Assembly (NCBI RefSeq): GCF_028752835.1
Contig: NZ_CP087952.1
Location: 124,001-188,000, forward strand
Origin: Desulfosarcina sp. BuS5
GTDB lineage: Bacteria > Desulfobacterota > Desulfobacteria > Desulfobacterales > BuS5
DNA: 64,000 nt
Reading direction: 5' to 3'
The notes below the pieces were generated by a model. That model worked only from the letters and a program-made list of their open reading frames with translations, did no database searches and was not told where the DNA came from. The position numbers and the translations under genes were made by a program. This document shows, piece after piece, positions 53,264-61,369 of the stretch (positions are counted from its first letter, which is position 1; every line of letters starts with the position of its first letter).

Positions 53264-53527
53264 TTAAAGTTCCTGAATTGTTCTTGCGATAATTGTATCT
53301 TGTGTTTTTTTGTTAAGTCCTACAAACTGTGCGCTGTAACCTGCAACCCGGACGATCATCTCTTCAAAGTCCTCTGGTTTTTCCTGAGCAGCGAGCAGTG
53401 TTTCATTATCCACAATATTAAACTGAACATGATTAATTCCAAGATCGCACCAGCTTTGGATATAAGCATTCCAGGCGCCAATGCCCTTCTCACCGACTAA
53501 TTTTATTGTACCATTATTTAATCTCAT
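53264..53527 (-). CDS. Stand-alone glycyl-radical C-terminal domain (GrcA-like)
   Basis: An 87-aa protein from ATG 53527, chosen for the GGAAAGGAGAAC SD; the open frame goes to 53563. It consists almost only of the C-terminal domain of glycyl radical enzymes: NIVDNETLLAAQEKPEDFEEMIVRVAGYSAQFVGLNKKTQDTIIART. The glycyl radical residue would be Gly63 in RVAGYSA. E. coli GrcA (YfiD, 127 aa) rescues pyruvate formate-lyase cleaved by oxygen; this one may do the same for a different enzyme. No full-length enzyme or activase is in the window. Confidence 0.85.
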   Translation of the reverse strand: MRLNNGTIKLVGEKGIGAWNAYIQSWCDLGINHVQFNIVDNETLLAAQEKPEDFEEMIVRVAGYSAQFVGLNKKTQDTIIARTIQEL

Positions 53528-53680
53528 TTTGTTCTCCTTTCCCTGATAAAAATTAAAAGACACATGTAAAGTTGTTCAACGACTTGATTGTTTAGCGAAA
53601 AGTTTCAACGCCTCCAATCTTTTCAATAAAAGTTCCCAAATGAAAAACTGTTTCTTAATAATAAACACCTTATAAAATGC

Positions 53681-54349
53681 TCAGGCTGCGCCCACATCCT
53701 TTTTAAATTGCTCAAGACCGACCTCTTCTATAACCACCCCTAATCTTACAGCTTTGGGGTGTTGCTGGTACCGTTCTACTATTCTGCCGATCAAAGCCAG
53801 GGTCTCATCCGTATCAAGGCCATCTGCAATAAGGCTGCCGATCGTCGGTTGCGAGGCGGCTTTGCCGCCGGCCAGAACTTTCCACCCTTTTTTTTCACCC
53901 ACAAGGCCAAGATCCTTGATCCAGGACTCGGCGCATGCATTTCTACACCCCGAAACACCTATTTTAAACTTGGACGGCATTTTTGTTCCGTGATATAATT
54001 CATCCAGCTTCATCCCAAGTCCAACCGCATCCTGCTTACCAAGCTTGCAAAAAGTTGTGCCCGGGCAAAACTTGATGCTGCGTACGCAAAGGCCCACCGC
54101 CGCGCCGGGTGATAATTCCAGATCTTTCCAGACATTATCGAGATCTTCTTCCTGAAGCCCCACAATGGCGACCCGGGAGGCGCTTGTCAGCTTTATAGCG
54201 GCGGCATTATATTTATCAGACACATCAGCAATCTTTCTTAACATTTCTGGTGTGCATAAGCCTCCCGGTATATGAGGTACAATTGCATAAGTTTGACCAT
54301 CTCTTTGCACCAGGGCTCCCTTTTCCAGCAAATCTTTCTTCTTCTCCAC
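53681..54349 (-). CDS. Small low-spin sulfite reductase (siroheme, 4Fe-4S)
   Basis: 222 aa from GTG 54349, preceded by GAAAGGAGAAAAAAAA; the open frame goes on to 54385. It matches the compact monomeric low-spin sulfite reductase known from Desulfovibrio vulgaris (about 218 aa). The siroheme/4Fe-4S motif is CPGTTFC (Cx5C) and CRNAC (Cx3C), with the N-terminal ferredoxin-like repeat (GGLCTPEMLRKIADVSDKYNAAAIKLTSASRVAIVGL). Its physiological role (sulfite or nitrite reduction) is not settled even in known organisms. A fragment of its 3' end is duplicated at 52270. Confidence 0.9.
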   Translation of the reverse strand: MEKKKDLLEKGALVQRDGQTYAIVPHIPGGLCTPEMLRKIADVSDKYNAAAIKLTSASRVAIVGLQEEDLDNVWKDLELSPGAAVGLCVRSIKFCPGTTFCKLGKQDAVGLGMKLDELYHGTKMPSKFKIGVSGCRNACAESWIKDLGLVGEKKGWKVLAGGKAASQPTIGSLIADGLDTDETLALIGRIVERYQQHPKAVRLGVVIEEVGLEQFKKDVGAA

Positions 54350-54912
54350 TTTTTTTTCTCCTTTCTGCCGTTGATAATTGGTCACAAAAAAATCACTTTA
54401 TACTATTTTTTTAATTGATATATCGTATTTAACTATCAAGAAACATGCCATGATTCGGAAATATTTTAAAAACATATAGAATTAATATTGATAACAAATA
54501 GTTATGGGAGGATCAGAGGTGTGATTTCAGATCAACCAACCCCAAGGCCGGCAATCATCTCAAGGCAAATATGTATCGTGAAGCAATTATACACTAACAG
54601 TTTAATATCATAACATTATGTTGTCATAAAAAAATAAGGAAAATTTGTCGGAATATTTCAAAACAACAGATTACAGGTGCAATATTTTTTACGAATCTAA
54701 ACAGTCTTTTTCTTTTTATATTAAATAATTATATCGGGTACCAGGTAAGGTGAAGGGGTGTCGGGGGCTTTGAAAAAAATGTCGCAACAAAAGTGTCTCA
54801 ACTTAGCTATGAAACATAAGCGTTTCATGAAACGTATTAATTTTTTTGTTGAAAAGGCGATGAAAGAATATGACGCACAAGTGCAACACACCCCTTTGTT
54901 TTTTTGCGTCGG
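54350..54912. other. Intergenic region upstream of sulfite reductase
   Basis: No gene visible in about 560 bp. It should contain the promoter of the sulfite reductase gene. A perfect 14-bp palindrome CGTTTCATGAAACG lies at about 54822-54835, upstream of nothing obvious and downstream of the truncated permease gene. Otherwise nothing to report. Confidence 0.4.
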
Positions 54913-55458
54913 TTAAAAGTTTTTATTTCTCCATACCGTGATAATTCTGCAAAACGGTTTTACAGATATCAAAACAATAATTACTGTCCCGGCAATCTGC
55001 AACCACAGGGGAAGCATCTCGGATGCTTTTCCGATAATTGCCTGGGGAGATATATTCATAATAAGGTAAATTTGATCAATCACCAGGCCAAAGGTAACTG
55101 AAAAGAGGGCAATCGTCAGCACCGGGTCAAGCAGGGCATAAGAAACGGCAATTGAGTCAACCCCGGATTCCGGTGTTGAAATCAGGAAAGCAGTTGTTGC
55201 GCCGCTATTGGCCCCTTGTCTTTTTAGTGACACCGCGGCAGGTAAAACACCGCATGAACAAAGCGGAAGGGGAATCCCCAGGAGCGCAGCTTTTAAGACA
55301 GAACTGAAACGCCCTTTTCCAAGATGCTTTGAGATTGCTTCAGGGCTCAGGCAGAGACTGAACAGTCCGCTGAAAAGAAGCCCCCCAAGGATATAGATTG
55401 CTGAATCAAGCAGAAGACCCGTGGTAGAAGCACATACTTTTATAAGAAATTCAATCAT
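54913..55458 (-). CDS. SO_0444-type metal efflux permease, apparently C-terminally truncated
   Basis: 181 aa, multi-pass membrane protein of the ArsP-like permease group (SO_0444 family, proposed Cu/Zn efflux). The N-terminal half has the hallmark PLPLCSCGVLPAAVSLKRQGANSGATTAFLISTPESGVDSI. The usual second half (another pore-like repeat, total about 350 aa) is missing; the last 50 residues look like two final membrane helices. Truncation or a natural half-size transporter are both possible. It lies 15 bp after the arsR gene in the same operon. Confidence 0.8.
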   Translation of the reverse strand: MIEFLIKVCASTTGLLLDSAIYILGGLLFSGLFSLCLSPEAISKHLGKGRFSSVLKAALLGIPLPLCSCGVLPAAVSLKRQGANSGATTAFLISTPESGVDSIAVSYALLDPVLTIALFSVTFGLVIDQIYLIMNISPQAIIGKASEMLPLWLQIAGTVIIVLISVKPFCRIITVWRNKNF

Positions 55459-55473
55459 TGAATTACTCCGTTT

Positions 55474-55854
55474 CTATTCACGTATATGGGCAAGACCTAT
55501 TTCAAGAAGCTCCTCCACATGCTCGTCATCTAATGAGTAATAAAGAATCTGGCCTGCTCTTCTTTTTTTTACAAGGGCAAGATCCCGGAGCCTCCTTAAT
55601 TGATGTGATACGGCCGACTCTGTCAGGCCCGTAAATGCAGCCAAATCGCATACACACATCTCATTATCACTGAGAGCCATAAGCATTTTCAGGCGTGTGG
55701 GATCTCCCAGCATCTTGTACATCATTGACATAACTTCGAGTTCTTTGAAGGGAATGGCTTGTTGTTTTGCATACAAAACTCTCTCGAGATGAATCATGCG
55801 CACATTGCAAAGGTCTTTGTTTATCCGATTTTGAAATTGTTTTTTTTCATCCAT
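55474..55854 (-). CDS. ArsR/SmtB-family metal-responsive repressor
   Basis: 126 aa winged helix protein: MMYKMLGDPTRLKMLMALSDNEMCVCDLAAFTGLTESAVSHQLRRLRDLALVKKRRAGQILYYSLDDEHVEELLEIG. The alpha3 motif CVC (ELCVCDL-type) and the C-terminal DDEHVEELLEIGLAH helix match the Zn/Cd-sensing SmtB/CadC group. It should repress itself and the permease. A promoter with an overlapping palindrome lies just upstream. Confidence 0.93.
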   Translation of the reverse strand: MDEKKQFQNRINKDLCNVRMIHLERVLYAKQQAIPFKELEVMSMMYKMLGDPTRLKMLMALSDNEMCVCDLAAFTGLTESAVSHQLRRLRDLALVKKRRAGQILYYSLDDEHVEELLEIGLAHIRE

Positions 55855-55870
55855 ATTGATTTCCTGTTAT

Positions 55871-55919
55871 TATATTTGAGCATATGTTCATATATAATAT
55901 AAACCTCAAACATTGTCAA
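55871..55919 (-). promoter_or_regulatory. arsR promoter with overlapping operator
   Basis: On the minus strand TTGACA (55919-55914) and TATATA (55896-55891) are spaced by 17 bp, a near-consensus sigma-70 promoter. An imperfect palindrome TATATGAACAT-ATGCTCAAATA (about 55875-55897) covers the -10 and start region, as in SmtB/ArsR 12-2-12 operators. Confidence 0.7.
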
Positions 55920-56066
55920 CCGCTCTAGAACATTCCAATCTAGAAGGTTCCATTTTAGAAGGTTCCACGGTTTTTTTTTATACATTAAGAAAAATATCCC
56001 TTGATTTTTTGTTCATAAAAAGAAATAAAAAGAACATCTTTTTTTTACCATCACCTTCTTTATTAT

Positions 56067-56160
56067 GGAGAGATGTCCGAGCTGGCTGAAGGAGCACGAC
56101 TGGAAATCGTGTGTGCTGTTTATAGCAGTACCGAGGGTTCGAATCCCTCTCTCTCCGCCA
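56067..56160 (+). tRNA. tRNA-Ser (GGA)
   Basis: Acceptor stem GGAGAGA pairs with TCTCTCC, followed by G and encoded CCA (56158-56160). The anticodon loop is CTGGAAA with anticodon GGA at 56102-56104, stem CACGA/TCGTG. A long variable arm (TGTGCTGTTTATAGCAGTA) and T-loop GGTTCGAATCC identify a serine tRNA. Confidence 0.97.
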
Positions 56161-56205
56161 AAAAAGCAGCCTTGTGAATTCCTGTAAAATACGGAATAAT
56201 TTTTT

Positions 56206-57906
56206 ATGTCCTATCTTGTCCTTGCGCGTAAGTATCGGCCTCAAACTTTTGACCAGGTTATCGGACAAAACCATGTCACCCAAACCCTGGCCAATGCCAT
56301 TGCACAAAATCGTGTTCACCACGCAATCCTCTTTGCCGGACCAAGGGGCACCGGCAAGACAACCATTGCGCGCATATTGGCCAAGGCGATGAACTGCAAA
56401 AACGGGCCGGTTGCATCTCCCTGCAATACTTGTAGATCGTGCCGCGAGATCACTTTATCCGGCGCGGCGGATGTCTTTGAAATTGACGGGGCCTCAAACA
56501 ACTCTGTCGACCAGATCAGGGAGCTGCGCGAAAATATTAAATATATGCCCGCGCACAGTCTGTATAAAATATATATCATAGATGAAGTCCACATGCTTAC
56601 ACTGTCAGCCTTTAATGCCCTCCTGAAGACTCTGGAAGAGCCGCCTGCGCATGTTATGTTCATCTTTGCCACTACTGAGCCGCACAAGATTCCGATAACC
56701 ATATTGTCAAGGTGCCAGAGACATGATTTCAGGCGGATAGATGCCGAAGCTATTGCCAGGCATATGCAGAAGCTATGCGCGGATGAAGGGGTAGAGATAG
56801 CCATAGAAAGTCTTGGGCTCATAGCGCGTGAAGCAGGCGGAAGCATGCGGGATGCCTTGAGCCTGCTGGATCAGGTGATGGCGGCCGGTCAAGGGGATAT
56901 ATCGCATGACCAGGTCATCAATATCCTGGGAGTTGTCGACAGGAAGATAATTTTTGAAATTTCAGATGCTGTTATGCGCGGCGATCTCTCTATATTGCTT
57001 GATATTCTGGATGAACTTTACGATTATGGGCATGATATGAAAAAGTTATATGCCGATATAGTTGAACATTTCCGGAATATGCTTGTAGCCAAAATAGGAA
57101 AAAAAGTAAACAAGCTGGTTGATCTCCCAGTACACGAACTGGAAATGATATTGGGGCAGGTAAAAGGAGTATCTGCAACATATTTAAACCAGGTTTTTGA
57201 TATCCTGTTTCAGGAAGAGTCGATTGTAAAATACTCGGAAAGACCGAAACTGGCGATCGAGATGGCATTTATCAGGATTTTACAGGTTAAGCCTGCTTTG
57301 CCCATAGAGCTTCTGATTCAAAAATTAGATGATTTAATAAGTAATACGGGTGACCTGCCGGCAAATGAATTGGATGAAATCTATAAAGCAAAGATAGACC
57401 ATTACACTGAAAATAATTTATACCGGGAAAAGGAGCCTGCGGCGCAACATGATTTCGAGGCAAATGTCCCGCACGTCCGGCCTGTTAAACCTGTGCAACG
57501 CAGCAGTGATGATCCTTTTCAAGATATTGAAAACTGTTGGGGAAAAATCTGTAATGCACTTTCGTCCAAGCATCCTGCGCTTTGCGCTCATTTGAAAAAT
57601 TCTTCAATAAAAAAAATGAACGGGCAAGGCCTTGAACTATCAGTTAATGGTAACAATTATAACTGCAAAACAGTTTTCCAGGAAAAAAATCTGTCAATTA
57701 TACGGAAAGCGTGTCAGGATTGTTTTGGAGAGCAAACGGAAATTAAAATCAGAGCTGGAAATAGTAAGGAAAATAATTCAGATAAAATCATGGAGTCGGA
57801 GCATTTGCGGCAAGAAGCGTTAAACCATCCGCTGATAAATGATATTACTGAAATTTTTAGCGCTAAAGTTTTAGACGTAAAACTTTTACAGGAGGTGTTT
57901 GAATGA
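56206..57906 (+). CDS. dnaX: DNA polymerase III subunit gamma/tau
   Basis: Clamp-loader ATPase, 566 aa. Starts [21 protein letters not shown]; Walker [10 protein letters not shown] (about 45-53), zinc cysteines around CNTCRSC (about 73-80), DEVHML and the SRC motif. The C-terminal tau region (after 380) is short. The stop overlaps ybaB by 4 bp. The order tRNA-Ser, dnaX, ybaB, recR is common. Confidence 0.97.
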   Translation: MSYLVLARKYRPQTFDQVIGQNHVTQTLANAIAQNRVHHAILFAGPRGTGKTTIARILAKAMNCKNGPVASPCNTCRSCREITLSGAADVFEIDGASNNSVDQIRELRENIKYMPAHSLYKIYIIDEVHMLTLSAFNALLKTLEEPPAHVMFIFATTEPHKIPITILSRCQRHDFRRIDAEAIARHMQKLCADEGVEIAIESLGLIAREAGGSMRDALSLLDQVMAAGQGDISHDQVINILGVVDRKIIFEISDAVMRGDLSILLDILDELYDYGHDMKKLYADIVEHFRNMLVAKIGKKVNKLVDLPVHELEMILGQVKGVSATYLNQVFDILFQEESIVKYSERPKLAIEMAFIRILQVKPALPIELLIQKLDDLISNTGDLPANELDEIYKAKIDHYTENNLYREKEPAAQHDFEANVPHVRPVKPVQRSSDDPFQDIENCWGKICNALSSKHPALCAHLKNSSIKKMNGQGLELSVNGNNYNCKTVFQEKNLSIIRKACQDCFGEQTEIKIRAGNSKENNSDKIMESEHLRQEALNHPLINDITEIFSAKVLDVKLLQEVFE

Positions 57907-58214
57907 AGGGTATGGGAAATATGATGAAGCAGGCACAGAAGCTTCAGTCACGTATTGCTAAAATGCAGGAAGAGCTGGCAGATAAGACTGTGGAAACCAC
58001 TTCCGGAGGAGGAATGGTAAAAGTGTCGGCAAATGGCAGACAGCAGATAATATCGATTCAGATAGAAAAAGAGGTTGTGGATCCTGAGGATGTGGAAATG
58101 CTGGAAGATCTGGTTCTGGCGGCCGTAAATGATGCCTTGACAAAATCCCAGGAAATGGTTGCGTCAGAGATGGGCAAAATTACCGGAGGTCTTAACATAC
58201 CTGGTTTGACGTAA
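57903..58214 (+). CDS. YbaB/EbfC nucleoid-associated protein
   Basis: 103 aa DNA-binding protein. [31 protein letters not shown] and the [41 protein letters not shown] motif are typical. Overlaps dnaX by 4 bp and lies 2 bp before recR. Confidence 0.96.
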   Translation: MKGMGNMMKQAQKLQSRIAKMQEELADKTVETTSGGGMVKVSANGRQQIISIQIEKEVVDPEDVEMLEDLVLAAVNDALTKSQEMVASEMGKITGGLNIPGLT

Positions 58215-58216
58215 AG

Positions 58217-58816
58217 ATGAATTACTATCCTTTATCAATATGTAACCTGATAAAAAATATTACCAAACTGCCGGGGATCGGACAAAAAACTGCTGAACGT
58301 CTTGCAATGCATATACTGCATGCCCCCCGCCGGGAGGCCGAACTTCTTGCCGGCAGTATTCTTGATGTTAAGAACAAAGTAAAGAAATGTTCATTATGTT
58401 TTGCCCTAAGTGATGACGGTATCTGTAATATCTGCGGCAATCCCGCCAGAAATTCAGGATTGTTGTGCATTGTCGAGAAGGTTGCCGATATGGTAGCTAT
58501 AGAAAAATCAGGTTCTTTTAAAGGGCTCTATCATATCCTGGGAGGTGTTTTGTCCCCAATGGATGGAATCGGGCCTGAAAATATCAGGATCGCTGAACTT
58601 GTAAACCGGGTCGGCCAGGCTGAAATCAAGGAAGTGGTAATTGCCACCAGCACCAGTGTCGAGGGGGATGCTACAGCATCCTACCTGGCGCAACTTCTTC
58701 AAAAATATCAAATAAAAGTAACAAGAATTGCTTCAGGCGTGCCGATTGGAGGCGAGCTTAAATATGTTGATCAGGTTACCATGAAGAGAGCAATGGAAAC
58801 AAGACATACGTTGTGA
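58217..58816 (+). CDS. recR: Recombination protein RecR
   Basis: 199 aa. HhH motif (ITKLPGIGQKTAERLAMHIL), four-cysteine zinc finger (CSLCFALSDDGICNIC), Toprim domain (LLCIVEKVADMVAIEKSGSFKGLYHILGG) and the C-terminal RIASGVPIGGELKYVDQVTMKRAME. Part of RecFOR gap repair. Confidence 0.97.
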   Translation: MNYYPLSICNLIKNITKLPGIGQKTAERLAMHILHAPRREAELLAGSILDVKNKVKKCSLCFALSDDGICNICGNPARNSGLLCIVEKVADMVAIEKSGSFKGLYHILGGVLSPMDGIGPENIRIAELVNRVGQAEIKEVVIATSTSVEGDATASYLAQLLQKYQIKVTRIASGVPIGGELKYVDQVTMKRAMETRHTL

Positions 58817-58864
58817 ATAACAGTTTTCGGTTGACGGTTGATTATTCGGAGTATATGGATTTAA

Positions 58865-59251
58865 ATGAAACCTTCAGATATTTTTGATTGCACCAAATGC
58901 GGTGATTGCTGCAAGGGTTATGGGGGTGCTTTTGTTACTCCTGATGATATAATAGCTATTTCAGATTACATTAACGCCGAGCCTGAGCATTTTATTGAAA
59001 AATTTTGTCAAATTTCCGGGGGGAAGCCCCTGATTGCCCAGGGTGAGAATGGCTACTGTATTTTCTGGGATGAAGTATGCACTATTCACCCTGTTAAACC
59101 ACGCATGTGCAAAGAGTGGCCGTTTATCAAAGCTGTGCTTTTGGATATAGAAAACTGGCACATTATGGCAAGCTTGTGCCCCGGAATACGCACAGATATT
59201 CCTATGGATATTGTGCAGGACTATGTGAGGAAAAAACTTTCAAAAGGTTAA
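58865..59251 (+). CDS. YkgJ-family cysteine cluster protein
   Basis: 128 aa with the zinc/iron-chelating cysteine cluster typical for the family (UPF0153): CTKCGDCCKGYGGAFVTPDDI at the start and CIFWDEVCTIHPVKPRMCKEWPF in the middle. Function of the family is not well established. It lies 48 bp after recR and 12 bp before murI. Confidence 0.9.
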   Translation: MKPSDIFDCTKCGDCCKGYGGAFVTPDDIIAISDYINAEPEHFIEKFCQISGGKPLIAQGENGYCIFWDEVCTIHPVKPRMCKEWPFIKAVLLDIENWHIMASLCPGIRTDIPMDIVQDYVRKKLSKG

Positions 59252-59263
59252 TCTGATGTTATC

Positions 59264-60049
59264 ATGATAGGCGTTTTTGATTCAGGTATAGGGGGGCTTA
59301 CGGTTGTCAGAGCATTGCTTGACCAGGTTCCGGGATATGACATCGTTTATTTTGGCGACACAGCGCGTACACCATACGGGAGCAAGAGTCCTGATACGGT
59401 AATCGGGTACGCCCTTGAGGATACGGAATTCCTTTTAGATAAAGGAGCACAACTAATAGTAGTGGCATGTAACACAGCCTCGAGTGTTGCTTTTGAAAAC
59501 ATAACGGCGAAATACGATGTTCCTGTTTTCGAGGTAATTACACCTGCGGTGGAATTGTCAATTAAAAATTCCCGCAGCCTTAAAATAGGAGTTATCGGTA
59601 CAAGGGCAACAGTAAGCAGCGGCGCTTATGAAAGAAAAATAAGGGAGGTCAAACCTGCTGCAAAAATATATTCAAAGGCCTGCCCCCTTCTGGTTCCGCT
59701 TGTTGAGGAAGGGTGGTTCAATAAACCCGAAACCGTTATGATTGTTAAAAAATATTTACATTCTTTAAAGGTCAGGCAGATAGATACCCTTGTTTTAGGT
59801 TGCACGCATTACCCGTTACTAAAGAATACTATACAAAGAAAAATCGGCAAAAGAGTTTTTATAGCCGATTCTTCCTTAGCAGTTGCAAGGGAAATTAAAA
59901 AATTTTTATCCGGGCATCCCGGGGTCGAGCAAAAAATCAGTAAAAAGGGATTAACAAAATTTTTTGTTTCTGATATTACCCCGCAGTTTGAAAAAACAGC
60001 AAGAATGATCTTGAAAAAGGATATACAATTAGTACATATAAAACCATAG
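59264..60049 (+). CDS. murI: Glutamate racemase
   Basis: Makes D-glutamate for peptidoglycan. The 261-aa protein has the two catalytic cysteines in VVACNTASS and LGCTHYPLL, plus FDSGIGGLTVVRA and YFGDTARTPYGSKS. The last 25 residues diverge from the family. Confidence 0.96.
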   Translation: MIGVFDSGIGGLTVVRALLDQVPGYDIVYFGDTARTPYGSKSPDTVIGYALEDTEFLLDKGAQLIVVACNTASSVAFENITAKYDVPVFEVITPAVELSIKNSRSLKIGVIGTRATVSSGAYERKIREVKPAAKIYSKACPLLVPLVEEGWFNKPETVMIVKKYLHSLKVRQIDTLVLGCTHYPLLKNTIQRKIGKRVFIADSSLAVAREIKKFLSGHPGVEQKISKKGLTKFFVSDITPQFEKTARMILKKDIQLVHIKP

Positions 60050-60073
60050 AAAACTTGGCCTCCGGAGTCTGTC

Positions 60074-60778
60074 ATGCTTGATAACGAAAATTGCCGGATA
60101 GATACAATCCAGATAGATACAATACTTATAGTGGATGATAATCCTGTAAATAACAAACTGATAAAAGTAATATTAGAAGCCGCCGGATATAAAACATGCT
60201 GTGCAAAAAACGGCCTGGAGTGCCTTGACAAGGTTAATGAATACCTCCCGGATCTTATTTTGCTTGATATTGACATGCCGGTAATGAATGGCATAGATGC
60301 CTGCAAATATTTAAAAAAGCAGCCGGAGGCAGAGGGAATTCCGGTAATTTTTGTGACGGCAAATCTGGATGATAATATTCTGAAAGAGGCTTTTAACTCA
60401 GGCGGCACAGACTACGTACGAAAACCTGTTAATCAAATTGAGCTGCTGGCAAGAATTAAAACAACATTGGATAGCCGGAAATTTCACAGGGAACGTCTGG
60501 AAAAAGAAAAACTTGCCGGTGTGATTGAAATGGCAGGCGCGATATGCCATGAAATCAATCAGCCCTTACAGTCTATATATGCGTATTGTGAGACCGTAAC
60601 CCTTGACGGGCAAATGGAAAAACAGGTTTATGATTATTTTTCTAACATATATGAACAGATTAAGAGAATAGCGGAAATAACAAAAAAAGTTAGTCGCATA
60701 AAAAAATATGAGAGCCGGGACTACCTGCCGGGACGCAAGATAGTTGACATAGAGAAGGCCTCGGAGTTTATTAGGTGA
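60074..60778 (+). CDS. Response regulator with a histidine-kinase dimerisation domain but no ATPase
   Basis: 234 aa. Receiver domain 14-132 with Asp65 in LILLDIDMPVMNG and DYVRKPVN. It is followed by a HisKA-like helix pair with His159 in GAICHEINQPLQSIYAYCE and the second helix QIKRIAEITKKVSRIKKYESRDYL, then a short tail and stop. The HATPase domain is absent. The tail KIVDIEKASEFIR looks natural rather than cut. It could be phosphorylated in trans by another kinase or serve as a phosphotransfer protein. Confidence 0.85.
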   Translation: MLDNENCRIDTIQIDTILIVDDNPVNNKLIKVILEAAGYKTCCAKNGLECLDKVNEYLPDLILLDIDMPVMNGIDACKYLKKQPEAEGIPVIFVTANLDDNILKEAFNSGGTDYVRKPVNQIELLARIKTTLDSRKFHRERLEKEKLAGVIEMAGAICHEINQPLQSIYAYCETVTLDGQMEKQVYDYFSNIYEQIKRIAEITKKVSRIKKYESRDYLPGRKIVDIEKASEFIR

Positions 60779-60854
60779 TATGAAACCGGTTGGTTTCTCA
60801 TGCTATTTGAATTGAGATAATTTATTATAATTAATATATGAGTAAGGAGGTAGC

Positions 60855-61367
60855 ATGAAGAAAAAAGAACAACTTTCGGAGAGTTTAGAGGATTACCTGG
60901 AAATTATCCTGGCTCTGGAGAAGATCAATAAAGTCGCCAGGACAAAGGATATTGCCGAAAAAATGGGGGTACAGAGAAGTACTGTTACGGGCGCATTAAA
61001 GAGCCTCAGCGAAAAAGGAATGATTAATTATGAGCCATACAGTTTTATCACATTGACCAAAAAAGGTGTCAAAATTGCGAAAGATGTTACGCGGCGCCAC
61101 AAAATCCTAAAGGATTTTCTATACAGAGTTTTACAACTTGATGATAAGAATGCCGACAACACAGCCTGCCGTATGGAACATGCAATGGACAAGAAGTCTT
61201 TTGAAAGATTTGTTCAGTTTATCGACTTTCTTGACACCTGCCCTAAAACAAGTTTTAATTGGAAAGAAACTTTTTTTAATTTCCGCGAGGGGAAAGAGCC
61301 GGACCGGGAGGCCTGCCGCAAGTGCCTTACGGAATTCATAAGCAGTAGTCCAAAACAAAAACAATAA
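60855..61367 (+). CDS. DtxR/MntR-family metal-dependent regulator
   Basis: 170 aa. N-terminal winged helix (EDYLEIILALEKINKVARTKDIAEKMGVQRSTVTGALKSLSEKGMINYEPYSFITLTKKG) and the dimerisation/metal domain (RRHKILKDFLYRVLQLD...CRMEHAMDKKSFERFVQFIDF). The MEHAMD and RRHKIL residues are metal ligands in the family. SD TAAGGAGGTAGC. It lies 2 bp from the convergent ABC exporter gene, so both share the end region without an obvious terminator. Confidence 0.93.
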   Translation: MKKKEQLSESLEDYLEIILALEKINKVARTKDIAEKMGVQRSTVTGALKSLSEKGMINYEPYSFITLTKKGVKIAKDVTRRHKILKDFLYRVLQLDDKNADNTACRMEHAMDKKSFERFVQFIDFLDTCPKTSFNWKETFFNFREGKEPDREACRKCLTEFISSSPKQKQ

Positions 61368-61369
61368 TT

